Positions 36,701-44,217 of a DNA stretch of 62,613 bases are shown here, in pieces. The notes under the pieces are model-generated. The model ran no database searches. It was not told the DNA's origin and was given only the letters and a program-made list of their open reading frames with translations. The translations under genes were made by a program, and so were the position numbers. This DNA comes from Thermoflexia bacterium (GTDB taxonomy: Bacteria > Chloroflexota > Anaerolineae > B4-G1): the NCBI GenBank assembly GCA_011192155.1, contig DUEK01000007.1:1-62613 (forward strand). The letters run 5' to 3'. Each line of letters starts with the position of its first letter. Positions within the stretch are counted from its first letter, which is position 1.

Positions 36701-36852
36701 ATGGCCTGAATCACCTGCGGCGGCAGCGGTTCGGGCGGCGGGGTAGGGGTGGGCGTTGGCCCGGGGAGCAGGGACGATAGCGGGCATTGACAGGCCAGCG
36801 TAAAGATGATCATGACGACGAGTAAGGGCGCGAAACGAGTTTTGAGTTTCAT
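30724..36852 (-). CDS. Bacterial alpha-2-macroglobulin with thioester motif
   Basis: A 2042-residue exported protein starting at ATG 36852 after GAGGAGG. A signal sequence ending FTLAC suggests a lipoprotein (C21), although the lipobox is imperfect. Several Big_5/MG-like beta domains follow (FDQPMDAQTVEAAFTIEP pattern, repeated at least four times), then the A2M core with a bait-region-like gap. The thioester motif CTEQ is at 1530-1533 in the YPYECTEQTVSRFLP context, followed by an alpha-toroid terpenoid-cyclase-like domain (HYDGGWSWWTLGDSNPYLSA). The Cys-Gln thioester traps attacking proteases covalently. pbpC lies directly upstream, the arrangement known from E. coli yfhM-pbpC, where the pair is thought to guard and repair the envelope. 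A terminator separates the two here, so A2M has its own promoter. Confidence 0.95.
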   Translation of the reverse strand: MKLKTRFAPLLVVMIIFTLACQCPLSSLLPGPTPTPTPPPEPLPPQVIQAMPARGEEQQLDAPLQLVFDQPMDAQTVEAAFTIEPAVSGAFEWPSERVMLFKPAGSGFERATRYTVTIKESALSAEKLPLDEPVKLRFTTVGFLEVTAVQPAEDTTEVATDGTVTVLFNRPVVPLTAIENLDDLPQPLTFDPPVSGTGEWLNTSIYFFTPDEGFAPATTYTARVAAGLEDTTGGVLDEDYVWQFTTVMPAAVGAYPDDDTIYVSPEPTIYVAFNQPMDHASVEAAFEMENLRTRETVVGTFEWHDEGLVLPRRHTYEPYQWSWDSGAGPERVGAETMSFTPSEPLDFDTTYRAKVGAGALGAAGEAGTEYPYSWTFATIAYPRIIATDPADGEQGADPWGGLEIEFSSPMDPDSINGNFTISPPVSETAVYTYWWDSNTQLEISFPIQPSSDYEVTISGDMRGRYGHDLGEDTTVRWHTRAYDPMVYLHNVGKVVTFDAYTETLAFVTVRNVGQVEFALYRMPLEDFLRANGRNSWEYWNDYYGAPDNLVRRWTLDTNPPLNERRIYGTVLSGDVGAQGIAPLQPGLYYLEVQPVWDSIYPEAQHGVPNLSKEMLVVSRHNLSLKTTGSESLVWATDLHSGEVLPGLPVVVMDSNGSVLAEGVTDGDGVFASDEHRPLDRWSPIFAFAGDPENPGPDFAAASNGWDDGISAWEFDLPVEYYDSPFAGYLFTDRPIYRPSQTVYFKGVLRGDDDAHYSLPSQDHKVHVEISDPEGKTLFDDDLSISDMGTLDGEFELDEEAALGVYSIRANYLEHKDAHFYTSFQVAEYRKPEFQVEVETDLPEYVQGDEINVTAQASYFFGGPVANAQVRYVVLSADHFFDYQGAGWWDFSDYSYDRWWWWGGSDSHGERIADGEGFTDEEGRFTFGLEADIADKVSSQRLTLEVTVTDVNNQEVSNRTEAIVHKGLYYVGLQPEQYVGTAGRETSVNVITVDWESEPAPHQEITVVFAEHKWYSVQKMGEDGRYYWESVVEDTPVYTTTVTTDGDGAATASFTPASGGIYKAIATGLDEGDRSGRKENEVRSSTYMWVSGRGYVNWRRENNDRIDLVTDKRQYQVGDTATILVPHPYQGEVEALITVERGHIYDYWVQTLESNSEQIEIPITEALIPNVFVSVVIVKGVDENNSIPSFKIGYAQLPIETTEKELNIVMTTDRPAGEHYRPGETVTYDVNVSDSTGNPVEAELALNLVDLSVLTLADRPGPGLVGYFWRERGLGVGTASGLTLSGDRISEELGEEAKGLGGGGGGEEFGPVRKRFPDLAYWNPSLRTDADGHARVSVELPDNLTTWRMGARGVTAETLVGEADVDVISTKDLLVRPVAPRFFVVGDEAELAAIVHNNTTEPLEVEVLLDAEGLQVGDSTSEQVSIPAGDKVKMAWPVTVENVEEVTLLFGARGRDYSDAVEITLPVYRYSTPEVVATAGQFKADGQILEAVVLPPSYDPTQGELSVHVDPSLAAGMVDGLDYLEHYPYECTEQTVSRFLPNVVTYRAFKELGLVGAQRAEPLPGLVSSGLQRLYNRQHYDGGWSWWTLGDSNPYLSAYVLLGLIEADRAGFVVDEEVMERAVEYLQDNLVSHRDLELHWQANRQAFILYVLAEAGAGNMGRMETLFQKRDALDTFGKAYLAMGFGLMEKQERVDSLLSDITSEAILSATGAHWEEEQVDYYSMNTDTRSTAIVLAALARLDPGNALAPNAVRWLMAVRRDGYWETTQENAWAILALTDWMVATGELEGAYDWHVVVNGELLGEGSVDSSNVGETTKLQIEVAQLLSEEANRVIIERWAPEGQTAGSGRLYYSMYLRYFKPVDEVTALNRGIIVSRKYTSADCDPEEETCPAISQAQAGDAIRVKLTIIAPHDLHYVVIEDPFPAGAEGVDASLKTTSIADESAELLRADRSNPWGGSSFELLGDLKAKSHGGWGWWWFRHTELRDEKAVLFATYLPRGTYEYTYLIRASLPGEYGAIPTHAYEMYFPEVFGRSDGGMFVITE

Positions 36853-36954
36853 CTGCGGACCTCCTCAAGAATGAAGATAGTCGAAAGAGTCGGCAATTTG
36901 TCCTACGTCAAAAGTGTAGCACAACATCGCAGAAAAGTAAACATTCGCGCGAAA

Positions 36955-36990
36955 AAGACCCTTTGGGTTTTCAGAAAACCCAAAGGGTCT
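36955..36990 (-). terminator. Rho-independent terminator of the kinase-pbpC operon
   Basis: GACCCTTTGGGTTTTC and its complement form a 15-bp stem followed on the minus strand by TTTTTC. It lies between pbpC and the A2M gene. Confidence 0.9.
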
Positions 36991-37001
36991 AGGGGGCGAA
37001 A

Positions 37002-39560
37002 TCACTCTACGACTTCAATGGTAACACGGTTCCCCTCAATTTCATTTCCATCCGCGTCCACCCCCGCCGCCGTGAAGGTGTGCGTCCCCACCTCCATCGG
37101 CCACAGTGCCTCGTAAGGGGGACGGGTCAGCGTTGCCAGGGGGAGGTCGTCTACCAGCAACGTCACCTGGCGCAGCGAGACACCGTCGGCGGGGCGGGCG
37201 GCCACGACGACCTGCTGCGCCGACGCCGGAAGCTCCGGCGAGACCCGGTAGTGGCTGCCCTGGTCGGGACTGGTCAGGATTAGAGATTGGAGATTGGAGA
37301 CTGGAGAGGTTGGCACACCCGCTACCTGGTCGCCGGGACACAGAGGGGAGTAGGTTTCTGGCGGCTGGGGGATGTTCTGCCAGCGCACCCAGTCTTGCGC
37401 CTCGGCGGGGTAGAGGGTGTAACGCTCTTGGGCAGTGAATTCGGGAGGGCAATCGGGGCCGGCCAGCAACCCATTGCGCGCATCGAGCGTGTACGTCCAG
37501 TGCCAGTCGTCGCTGCGGACGGGTTCGGTCCCCGCGATAAAGAGTTCGCTAATCGTGTGTGGGCAGCGCGCCGGTTCCCTCAATCTCCAATCCCCAATCT
37601 CTACTCTCTCCGCAGGCGGCAACCCGCTATCGGCGCACACCTCCACCCGCGTCATTCCGTCCGGCTCCACAAACTCACGCTCCGGGCGGCCCTTGAGCAA
37701 CTCCTCCATCACGTCGTGCCAGATGGGGGCCGCGCCGGTCACGCCGCTGATGTGATTCATCGGCGTGTTGTCGGCGTTGCCGGCCCACACGCCGACGACC
37801 AGGTCGGGGGTGTAGCCCACCGTCCAGTTATCGCGCCAGTCGGTGGTGGTGCCGGTTTTGGCGGCGGCCGGGCGGGAGAGGCGCAATGCGCTGCCCTCGC
37901 CGAAGGAAGGTGCACGGGCGAGGTTATCACTCAGAATGTCGGTGATGAGGTAGGCCACGCGCTCGTCCAGCACGCGCTCGCCCGCTGCCGCCTCCCAGAT
38001 TTTGAGCGTTTGCCCCCGGCTATCCTCCACGCGGGTGATTGTGACCGGCTCGACGCGGTAGCCGGTGTTGGCAAAGACGCCGTAGGCGGCCGTCAGTTCC
38101 AACAAACGCACCTCGCCGCCGCCCAGCGTCAATGCCAGGCCAAAGCGATCGGCGTCGTCAAAGGTAGTGATACCCAGCGCGCGGGCCAGTTTGGTCATCT
38201 CGTCCAGCCCCACGTAATCGAGCACCTTGACTGCGATCAGATTGTAGCTAGAGGCCAGCGCCTCTCGCAGCAGCACCGGGCCGCGCCACGTCCGGTCATA
38301 GTTGCGAGGGACGTAGGGGTCGCCCTCGCGGGTGACGAAAGCGGTACGCACGTCCACCATCATCGTGGCGGCGGTGAGCGGATTGAGGCGGGTGGGATCG
38401 AAGGCGGCCCCATAGGTGATGGGCTTGATGGAGGAGCCGGGCTGCCGCCGTGTGACCGTGCCGTTGACCGCGCCGTCAATGCGCGGGTCAAAGTAATCGG
38501 GGCTGCCGACCATCGCCAGCACCTCGCCGGTGCGGGGATCCATCACCACCACCGCCGCGTTGTTCACGTTACGAGCGGGTTGGTCCGCGCCAGTGTCGGC
38601 CAGTTGCGCCAGCCGGTAGCGGACGATGCGCCGGGCTGTCTCTTGGGCGTCCAAATCCAGCGTGGTGTAGACCCGCAAGCCCTGGGTGTAGATCGCTTCC
38701 AGGCCAAATTCTCTCTCCAGTTGGCCGCGCACGTGCATCACAAAGTGGGGCGCTGCGATAGGGAAGGGAACCGAGGCAAAACACAAGTCCTCGTTGGCCG
38801 CCAGGTCGGCCTCCTCCTGAGAGACGTAGCCGTGTTTGACCATCAGCCCCAGCACCACCCGCTGGCGCTCGCGGGCGGCCTGGGGGTTCTCCAGCGGGTT
38901 GTAGCCGGCGGGCGACTGGGGCAGCCCGGCCAGCAGTGCGCACTCGGCCAAGTCGAGTTCGGCCGCGCTCTTGGCAAAGTAGGTACGGGCGGCGGCCTCA
39001 ATACCGTATGCCAAGTTGCCATAGTTGGACTCGTTCAGGTAGAGAGTGAGGATATCGTCTTTGCTGTAGGTCCGCGCCAACCGCCATGCCAGAATCGTCT
39101 CGCGCAGCTTGCGCTCCAGGCTGACCTCGGTCCGCTCCTCCGGCGAGAGCAGCAGGTTGCGGGCCAGTTGCTGGGTGATGGTGCTGCCGCCGGAGAGAAT
39201 CTCGCCGCCCTGCAAGTTGATCCACAACGCGCGGATGATGGCCCTCAAGTCCACGCCGGGGTTGTCGTAGAAGCTGGCATCTTCGGTGGCGATGGTTCCG
39301 TCTACGCAGGCCTGGGGAACCTCGTCCAGGGAGACGGGGGTATGAGAGCCAGAGTGCGGGTCAAGGATTTCGTACAGCAGCCGCCCGTCTCGGCCATAGA
39401 TGCGGGCGGAGGGGGCGGCGGCCCGCTCGTACAGCCGGTCGGGCAAGGGAAGGTCTACCGTAAGCCAGCGGAGTGCGCCCAAGGCTAAAAGCAGCAACAA
39501 CAAGACCAGCGCGATGAGAATACGTAAAGCGAAAAACGTGAAGCGTGAGACGCGCGTCAC
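37002..39560 (-). CDS. pbpC: Penicillin-binding protein 1C
   Basis: An 852-residue bifunctional enzyme. One N-terminal anchor (11-30) is followed by a GT51 transglycosylase with catalytic Glu in TEDASFYDNPGVD (the usual His of EDxxFxxHxG is Asn). Conserved LSGGSTITQQLARNL comes next, then a transpeptidase with SSIK (PGSSIKP), SYN and KTGT motifs and a C-terminal Ig-like extension (LRQVTLLVDDLPLATLTRPP). It polymerises and crosslinks peptidoglycan. The extension and A2M neighbour are typical of PbpC. GTG 39560 overlaps the stop of the upstream kinase gene (GTGA), so the two are translationally coupled. Confidence 0.95.
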   Translation of the reverse strand: MTRVSRFTFFALRILIALVLLLLLLALGALRWLTVDLPLPDRLYERAAAPSARIYGRDGRLLYEILDPHSGSHTPVSLDEVPQACVDGTIATEDASFYDNPGVDLRAIIRALWINLQGGEILSGGSTITQQLARNLLLSPEERTEVSLERKLRETILAWRLARTYSKDDILTLYLNESNYGNLAYGIEAAARTYFAKSAAELDLAECALLAGLPQSPAGYNPLENPQAARERQRVVLGLMVKHGYVSQEEADLAANEDLCFASVPFPIAAPHFVMHVRGQLEREFGLEAIYTQGLRVYTTLDLDAQETARRIVRYRLAQLADTGADQPARNVNNAAVVVMDPRTGEVLAMVGSPDYFDPRIDGAVNGTVTRRQPGSSIKPITYGAAFDPTRLNPLTAATMMVDVRTAFVTREGDPYVPRNYDRTWRGPVLLREALASSYNLIAVKVLDYVGLDEMTKLARALGITTFDDADRFGLALTLGGGEVRLLELTAAYGVFANTGYRVEPVTITRVEDSRGQTLKIWEAAAGERVLDERVAYLITDILSDNLARAPSFGEGSALRLSRPAAAKTGTTTDWRDNWTVGYTPDLVVGVWAGNADNTPMNHISGVTGAAPIWHDVMEELLKGRPEREFVEPDGMTRVEVCADSGLPPAERVEIGDWRLREPARCPHTISELFIAGTEPVRSDDWHWTYTLDARNGLLAGPDCPPEFTAQERYTLYPAEAQDWVRWQNIPQPPETYSPLCPGDQVAGVPTSPVSNLQSLILTSPDQGSHYRVSPELPASAQQVVVAARPADGVSLRQVTLLVDDLPLATLTRPPYEALWPMEVGTHTFTAAGVDADGNEIEGNRVTIEVVE

Positions 39561-41269
39561 GGTCTATAGTCTCGCAGAATGGAGCCGCCGATGTATTCGC
39601 GTAGGATAGAGTTGTCGGGTATCAAGTCGGGGCCGCAAGGCTCGAACCATTGCAAGAAACTCAGCAACCGCTTGGCCTCCACGCGCCGGGGGCTGGAAGG
39701 CTCGACCTGCAGCAGCAGCGGCTCGACCAGCGGCTTGAGCACCGCCAGCTCGTAGACCAGGGCCGAGTTGAACATCACGTCGGCGTGTTCCTGGTAGGGA
39801 AAGATGTGCCGCTTTTCCCCCCGGCGCACGCTCTCCCAGCGCTTGAGGGTCTCCTCGGCCGTGTACCCCCGATAGGTCGTGTCCCGCACGATGCGGCGGA
39901 TGAGGCGGGTGTCGGTCGTCGGCACCCGGTTGTGGCGGTCAATATTGAGCTGCGTCAGCGCCGAAAGATAGATGCGGAAAAGGCACTCTTCCGGCAACGA
40001 AGGCACCAGTTGAGGATTCAGTCCGTGAATGCCTTCGACAACGATGATGTGGTCGGGGCCAATTTGGACGGTCTCGCCCTTTTCTCGGTGGCCGGTGTGA
40101 AAGTTGAAGCGAGGAAGTTGAACTTTCTCCCCCTGCATAAGAGCCAGGAGATGTTGATTGAACAAGGGTATGTCAAGCGCTTCCAATACCTCAAAATCAT
40201 ATTCGCCGTGCTCGTCACGGGGCGTCTTTTCCCGATCCACAAAGTAGTTATCCAATTCCAGCGGGAAAGGCCGGATGCCGTGAGCCAACAACTGGACGGA
40301 CAATCGTTTGGAGAAGGTGGTCTTGCCGGCGGCCGAGGGGCCGGCGATGAGCACCACCCGCACCTCGCCTCGGTAGCGGGCGATCAAGTCGGCAGTCTGC
40401 GCGACGCGCTGTTCGTGCAGCGCCTCCGAGACTAGAATGATCTCACGAATGCGTCCATTGGCGATGGCCTCGTTCAACCCGCTCACTGATTCCACGCCCA
40501 GCAAACGCAACCATTCGCCATATTCGCGAAAGATAGCCGCCAGTTGGGGGTAAGTGCGCACCGGCCGGAGATCGGTCGGCCAGTGACGGCGTGGGTACTG
40601 GAGCACAAATCCGGGAGGCCATTGATGCAAGGCAAAGTAACGCAGGTAGCCGGTCGCAGGCACCATGTAGCCGTGGAAGTAATCGCGCGAACCTCGCAGG
40701 TTGTAGAGCGAAAGATACCCCTTCCGTCGGCGGGCCAACAGTTGGGCTTTTTCCTCCTCACCACGAGTGCGAAACATCTGGATGGCCTCGTCAAGCGGCA
40801 CGTGCTCCCGCGTGATCGGAGCATCCTCGGCCACGATCTGGCGCATGCGAGCTTCAATCTGGGCCAACTCCTCCTCATTGAACGGTTCCCTCCCCCACAC
40901 CTGGCAGAAGAAACCGCCGAAAGGCAAGGAGTGGTCCACGAAAATCTGAGCTTGGGGAAACAATTCGCGCACAGCAGTCACCAGCAGAAAAACGAGCGAG
41001 CGCCGGTAGATGCGCACACCGTCGGAATCAGAGAGAAGTACAGAATCCACACGGGCATTGGATTGCAGGGGATAGGTCAGCTCGCGCAGCTCGCCGTTGA
41101 CCAACGCCGCGACGACAGGCACGGGGCTATCGCCCGACGCTGCCTGGACGTACTGCTCCACCGATGTCCCCAAGGGGGCCTCGAACGTTTGGCCATCGGG
41201 GAAGCGCGCCTGGGCCGTTTGGCTGGGCTTTACACTCCGCACAAGTGTATCTCGTTTGTTTCCCATCAT
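39557..41269 (-). CDS. TGS-domain/uridine-kinase-like fusion protein
   Basis: 570 residues. The N-terminus is a TGS-like beta-grasp domain (ARFPDGQTFEAPLGTSVEQY). Next comes a ThrRS-editing-like domain with VDHSLPFGGFFCQV and REHVPLDEAIQMF. Residues 280-500 are a P-loop nucleoside kinase of the uridine kinase/phosphoribulokinase fold: Walker A GPSAAGKTT, the substrate lid PLELDNYFVDREKTPRDEHG and IIVVEGIHGLNP. Similar fusions occur in several anaerobic phyla and are annotated as nucleoside or uridine kinases; the threonyl-tRNA-synthetase-like part has no known role. Overlap with pbpC suggests co-expression. No synthetase catalytic domain is present. Confidence 0.87.
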   Translation of the reverse strand: MMGNKRDTLVRSVKPSQTAQARFPDGQTFEAPLGTSVEQYVQAASGDSPVPVVAALVNGELRELTYPLQSNARVDSVLLSDSDGVRIYRRSLVFLLVTAVRELFPQAQIFVDHSLPFGGFFCQVWGREPFNEEELAQIEARMRQIVAEDAPITREHVPLDEAIQMFRTRGEEEKAQLLARRRKGYLSLYNLRGSRDYFHGYMVPATGYLRYFALHQWPPGFVLQYPRRHWPTDLRPVRTYPQLAAIFREYGEWLRLLGVESVSGLNEAIANGRIREIILVSEALHEQRVAQTADLIARYRGEVRVVLIAGPSAAGKTTFSKRLSVQLLAHGIRPFPLELDNYFVDREKTPRDEHGEYDFEVLEALDIPLFNQHLLALMQGEKVQLPRFNFHTGHREKGETVQIGPDHIIVVEGIHGLNPQLVPSLPEECLFRIYLSALTQLNIDRHNRVPTTDTRLIRRIVRDTTYRGYTAEETLKRWESVRRGEKRHIFPYQEHADVMFNSALVYELAVLKPLVEPLLLQVEPSSPRRVEAKRLLSFLQWFEPCGPDLIPDNSILREYIGGSILRDYRP

Positions 41270-41351
41270 GTCTTCTTGTCTGTTGAGAAGTGAAAGCGGC
41301 CCATCATAAGGGCCGCAATTTATAGAACATTGAGCAAAGAGTCGCCTCAGG

Positions 41352-41753
41352 CTAGAATGGCAGCATCACGCGCCCGGCCATCACCAGCGCCATACAACCG
41401 CACAACGCCACGTCCAGAAAGAACAAGACGGCCAGCAACAATCGCTGTCGCGGCTCCAAGCCAGAAAATATCCGAGCCAGGGGGGATCCATCATCCTCAT
41501 CCTCAAATTCTTCCTCTGCCTGAACCATCTGTTCCCGCAGGCCTTCCAACACATCGCCCTCGCCTGCTTGCTCCAGTGGTTCCAAAGGTTCCCGGTATTC
41601 CTCTGCCGGTGGAGCCGTTTGACCCCCCAGGTCTTCTATCAGAGCTGCGACGGTCTCTCTCTTTGAGCCTGGCTCTGGTTCCGTCTGTTCCAGTTGATCC
41701 CCTAGCTGTTGGTCCCGCATTTCGGCGAGCCAATCGGGTAGCTCTTCTGCCAT
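41352..41753 (-). CDS. Small acidic membrane-anchored protein
   Basis: 133 residues from ATG 41753, behind an AAGGAGGAGAC ribosome site; the upstream in-frame start lacks one. Residues 1-95 are strongly acidic and Gln/Pro-rich with no visible fold (QLEQTEPEPGSKRETVAA, QMVQAEEEFEDEDDG). Residues 105-130 form one transmembrane helix at the very C-terminus (LLLAVLFFLDVALCGCMALV). A tail-anchored orientation with the acidic part in the cytoplasm is likely. I do not recognise the family. It shares the strand with the kinase/pbpC operon and ends 82 bases before it, so it may be its first gene. Confidence 0.7.
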   Translation of the reverse strand: MAEELPDWLAEMRDQQLGDQLEQTEPEPGSKRETVAALIEDLGGQTAPPAEEYREPLEPLEQAGEGDVLEGLREQMVQAEEEFEDEDDGSPLARIFSGLEPRQRLLLAVLFFLDVALCGCMALVMAGRVMLPF

Positions 41754-41913
41754 TGCAGTCTCCTCCTTCGATCTGTGATTGCTTCGAATCACCCCAAAGA
41801 TACTGCTAAATCCCTCAAAAGTCAAATGGCCAAGTTCTACCAAAAACAGAAAAAACCGAGGGCTTTCCCCCGGCATCTATCTGCTATCAAGTCTCCCTCA
41901 ACTGTTTCCTTGC

Positions 41914-42013
41914 AGTAATTCCCGTTTTGTAGTGTATTTTTCCGCGTAAAGCGCCCTGCGCGATTGCGAAATCGCGGCTACGACCTGATTTTTCCCCCAT
42001 AACGGGAATTGCT
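41914..42013. repeat. Terminal-inverted-repeat element (MITE-like), copy 2
   Basis: A 100-bp version with the same ends as 3936-4243 (AGTAATTCCCGTTTT ... AACGGGAATTGCT) but an unrelated short middle containing CGCGATTGCGAAATCGCG. It lies between the 3' end of the FtsK-like operon and the acidic membrane protein gene. Confidence 0.7.
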
Positions 42014-42023
42014 GGTTTCCTTG

Positions 42024-42281
42024 TTACCTCGCTCTCGTTTGCGCCTGCTCCTCTTGCCCCAACCAAAAGTGGTGTCGCAGCACAGAGGGCAGCGGCGATA
42101 CACAAACCCGACCTACCTTCTGCCCCTTGCCATTGCCATTGCCGTTCAGCGCCAGGGGATGAACGTAGCAAATGTCGGGGGCCGCGCCGAACTTTTGCCG
42201 GTAGCGCCGCGCCGCCTGCCTGACCTTGTCCGCCAAATCACGCCCCGGATTATCATCGTACCACAAGAGACCCTGTTTCAT
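42024..42281 (-). CDS. Small hypothetical protein, last gene of the FtsK operon
   Basis: 85 residues with an excellent ribosome site (GGAGGAGCG) before ATG 42281. The N-terminal 45 residues are compact (MKQGLLWYDDNPGRDLADKV, then an Arg/Ala-rich helix and PDICYVHP). The tail has an Asn-Gly run (NGNGNGKG) and basic residues. I do not recognise it, but the pattern WYDD...RKFG.AP..CYVHP reads like a conserved small family carried with FtsK-like genes. It lies 44 bases after the DUF6504-like gene and ends ten bases before a MITE. Confidence 0.6.
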   Translation of the reverse strand: MKQGLLWYDDNPGRDLADKVRQAARRYRQKFGAAPDICYVHPLALNGNGNGKGQKVGRVCVSPLPSVLRHHFWLGQEEQAQTRAR

Positions 42282-42325
42282 CGCTCCTCCAATAGTGGGG
42301 GTGAGGCAATGCCTCGCCCCATCCC

Positions 42326-42622
42326 TTAACGGCTAATATGCCAGGTGTTGTGCCGCGCGTCCTGATACAACTCGAACGTGCCCTCAGAGCAGCGCACGCG
42401 AAAGCAATGCCGTTCCACCCGGTTGCCCAGGCTGCGCCGCGAGACCGTCCAGCAACGCTCTACGGCATGCACATTGTACCGCTTGCCGCGCCACACGAAT
42501 TGCTTGGGAAAATAGCCGTGCCGCCGCTTTCGCATTTCGATAGACTCTGCCCTGCGCCGGCGGCGATTCTTTCCGCTCCACCTCGCCCGCGTCCCTTGCC
42601 TCACGCTAAGAATAGTGCCCAT
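42326..42622 (-). CDS. Small basic beta-rich protein, DUF6504-like
   Basis: 98 residues. ATG 42622 follows GGGAGGG and overlaps the preceding stop by 17 bases, pointing to translational coupling. The N-terminal 30 residues are Arg-rich. The rest reads as a small SH3-like beta barrel: FPKQFVWRGKRYNVHAVERC, then HCFRVRCSEGTFELYQDA and WHISR. This resembles DUF6504 proteins, which, as far as I recall, occur beside translesion polymerase genes in other phyla. A DNA- or RNA-binding role is reasonable for such a basic domain but is inference. Confidence 0.6.
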   Translation of the reverse strand: MGTILSVRQGTRARWSGKNRRRRRAESIEMRKRRHGYFPKQFVWRGKRYNVHAVERCWTVSRRSLGNRVERHCFRVRCSEGTFELYQDARHNTWHISR

Positions 42623-43028
42623 AAGGATTCCCTCCCATATCTACTGGCGTTCCTCCCACCACAGTAAAGTTCCGCTGCATCGGCGCGGACAACGAGGGTG
42701 GAAGCATATTCCAGCCATTGGCCCGCTGCTGCCCGCCCGGCGGCGCGACCACGATCACCGGCGGATACGCGCCTTGCGGCGGCATAGCTATCCGCGCCTG
42801 TTCCTTCGTCTCTCCGTCGCGCTTCCGGCTGACGGCGACAATGAGCAAGCTGGTGGGGATAGCGGCGCCCACGCCGCACACCGCTCCGGCCAACACCGCC
42901 AGCGCCTCGTCGCTCAACCGATTACCAATGACAACGGCCAGCGTCACGGCAAAGACCAGCGCCGCCAAGCCCACGAACACCTTTAAGCGATTCCAAGCGC
43001 CGTTGCGATTCTTTGTTGTCTCGTCCAT
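42606..43028 (-). CDS. Hypothetical two-helix membrane protein
   Basis: 140 residues starting at ATG 43028 after a GAGGAG site, three bases beyond the FtsK-like stop. Two hydrophobic helices (about 15-35 and 43-67) are followed by a soluble, Pro/Gly-rich tail (PPQGAYPPVIVVAPPGGQQ) ending in GNPYGHYS. The family is unknown to me. Sitting directly behind an FtsK/SpoIIIE-like ATPase that itself lacks membrane helices, it could serve as the membrane anchor for that motor. This is a testable idea, not a demonstrated one. Confidence 0.65.
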   Translation of the reverse strand: MDETTKNRNGAWNRLKVFVGLAALVFAVTLAVVIGNRLSDEALAVLAGAVCGVGAAIPTSLLIVAVSRKRDGETKEQARIAMPPQGAYPPVIVVAPPGGQQRANGWNMLPPSLSAPMQRNFTVVGGTPVDMGGNPYGHYS

Positions 43029-43031
43029 CGT

Positions 43032-44183
43032 CTATACTCCTCCCAACGCCTCGGTCAACCGTTTGACCGGCCAGGGCAAAGCGACCGAGCGCGCAACAGA
43101 AGGGGCAACGTGCAGAGCCTCATCTTGCGCCAGATGAGCCACCATCTGCCGAATCTCTTCCGGCGAAACGTGCGCTACCTGGAAGCGGATCACGCGCCCC
43201 TCCGCCACGGCCACAAAATCACCGCGCCCCTGCAAGCGCTCGGCTCCCGTGCCGCTCCATCCGGCGGCGGTGCGCGCGTCGTTGGTGCTCATCACGCGCC
43301 CCACCAGTCGCACTGGAAAGTTCGCCTTGACCAACGGGCCAAGCACCGCAGTCGTGGGCTTTTGCGTGGCAGCGATGATGTGTATACCGACCTCGCGCCC
43401 GCGCTGCGTCAGGCGGGTCAACGCCTGCTGCACTTTATTCCCTCCCACCATCAGCAAGTCAGCCAATTCGTCAATCACGACCACTACGTGCGGCTGCCCG
43501 CTCGCCTGCGAGCCGTTCCCATTCCCCGATCCATTGATGGGCCCGCGTTTCTCCATCAGGCGCACCAGACTGCGCAGCGCCTCGGTCGTCTCATCCACCT
43601 CCCGGAGAACCTGACGCGCCAGATGAGGCAATCCTTCAAAAGGGGCAAAAGCGTGCCCCTTTGGGTCAATCAACACCAATGTCAGCCCTTGCCCCTGGAA
43701 AAGTGACGGGGCAGGATTGGACATCGCCAGACTGAGGATCATCGCCTGCAAAAGCACCGTCTTGCCGGAACCCGTGGTCCCGGCCACCAGGATGTGCGCG
43801 ACGTCGGGAGAAGACAAGCGAATGAGCAGGGGGGCGCCATCCTCGGCCAGACCCAGAACCGCGGTCACTGGCGGGATGGCTCCATCGCCATCGTCAAGCT
43901 GGTGATAGAGGGGCAGCAGCCGCACGGGCTGAGGGTCATCGCGGGGCACCTCGACGGCCACCGCCGCCCCACGCCGCGATACCCGGCAATTGGATGCGTC
44001 GAGCGCGGCCGCCAGTTCCTCGCTCAGGTTCTTGATCTTGGAGATTTTCGCACCCACTGCAGGCAACACCTGAAACCGCACCCAGCGCGGCGTCACCGTG
44101 CCGCCAGTGACCCGTGCGGGGATCTTGTGCAGCGATAGCACTGACTCGATCCTATCCGCCTGAAACTCTAGCTTTTTGCGCAT
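43032..44183 (-). CDS. FtsK/SpoIIIE-type DNA-translocase ATPase, SOS-controlled
   Basis: 383 residues from ATG 44183 with GGAGGG ten bases upstream. A short N-terminal domain (1-95, SpoIIIE alpha-like with KISKIKNLSEELAAALDA) precedes the RecA-like motor: Walker A GTTGSGKT, the VLIDPKGH strand, Walker B VVVVIDELADLL and the arginine-rich RLTQRGREVGIHIIAATQKP segment typical of FtsK. There is no membrane domain and no gamma winged helix, so it is not the cell-division FtsK; it resembles motors of plasmids and integrative elements. It lies behind a promoter with two LexA operators, downstream of lexA itself, and leads three small genes. DNA pumping, segregation or transfer during DNA damage is the most likely theme. 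Confidence 0.88.
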   Translation of the reverse strand: MRKKLEFQADRIESVLSLHKIPARVTGGTVTPRWVRFQVLPAVGAKISKIKNLSEELAAALDASNCRVSRRGAAVAVEVPRDDPQPVRLLPLYHQLDDGDGAIPPVTAVLGLAEDGAPLLIRLSSPDVAHILVAGTTGSGKTVLLQAMILSLAMSNPAPSLFQGQGLTLVLIDPKGHAFAPFEGLPHLARQVLREVDETTEALRSLVRLMEKRGPINGSGNGNGSQASGQPHVVVVIDELADLLMVGGNKVQQALTRLTQRGREVGIHIIAATQKPTTAVLGPLVKANFPVRLVGRVMSTNDARTAAGWSGTGAERLQGRGDFVAVAEGRVIRFQVAHVSPEEIRQMVAHLAQDEALHVAPSVARSVALPWPVKRLTEALGGV

Positions 44184-44217
44184 TCGTTGTTGGCCCTCCA
44201 GTCGCTACGCAGATGCA

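Noticed and set aside
42024-44183. FtsK cluster as a complete integrative or conjugative element
   Set aside because: No integrase, relaxase, replication gene or attachment-site duplication is visible; only the motor and three small genes are present.
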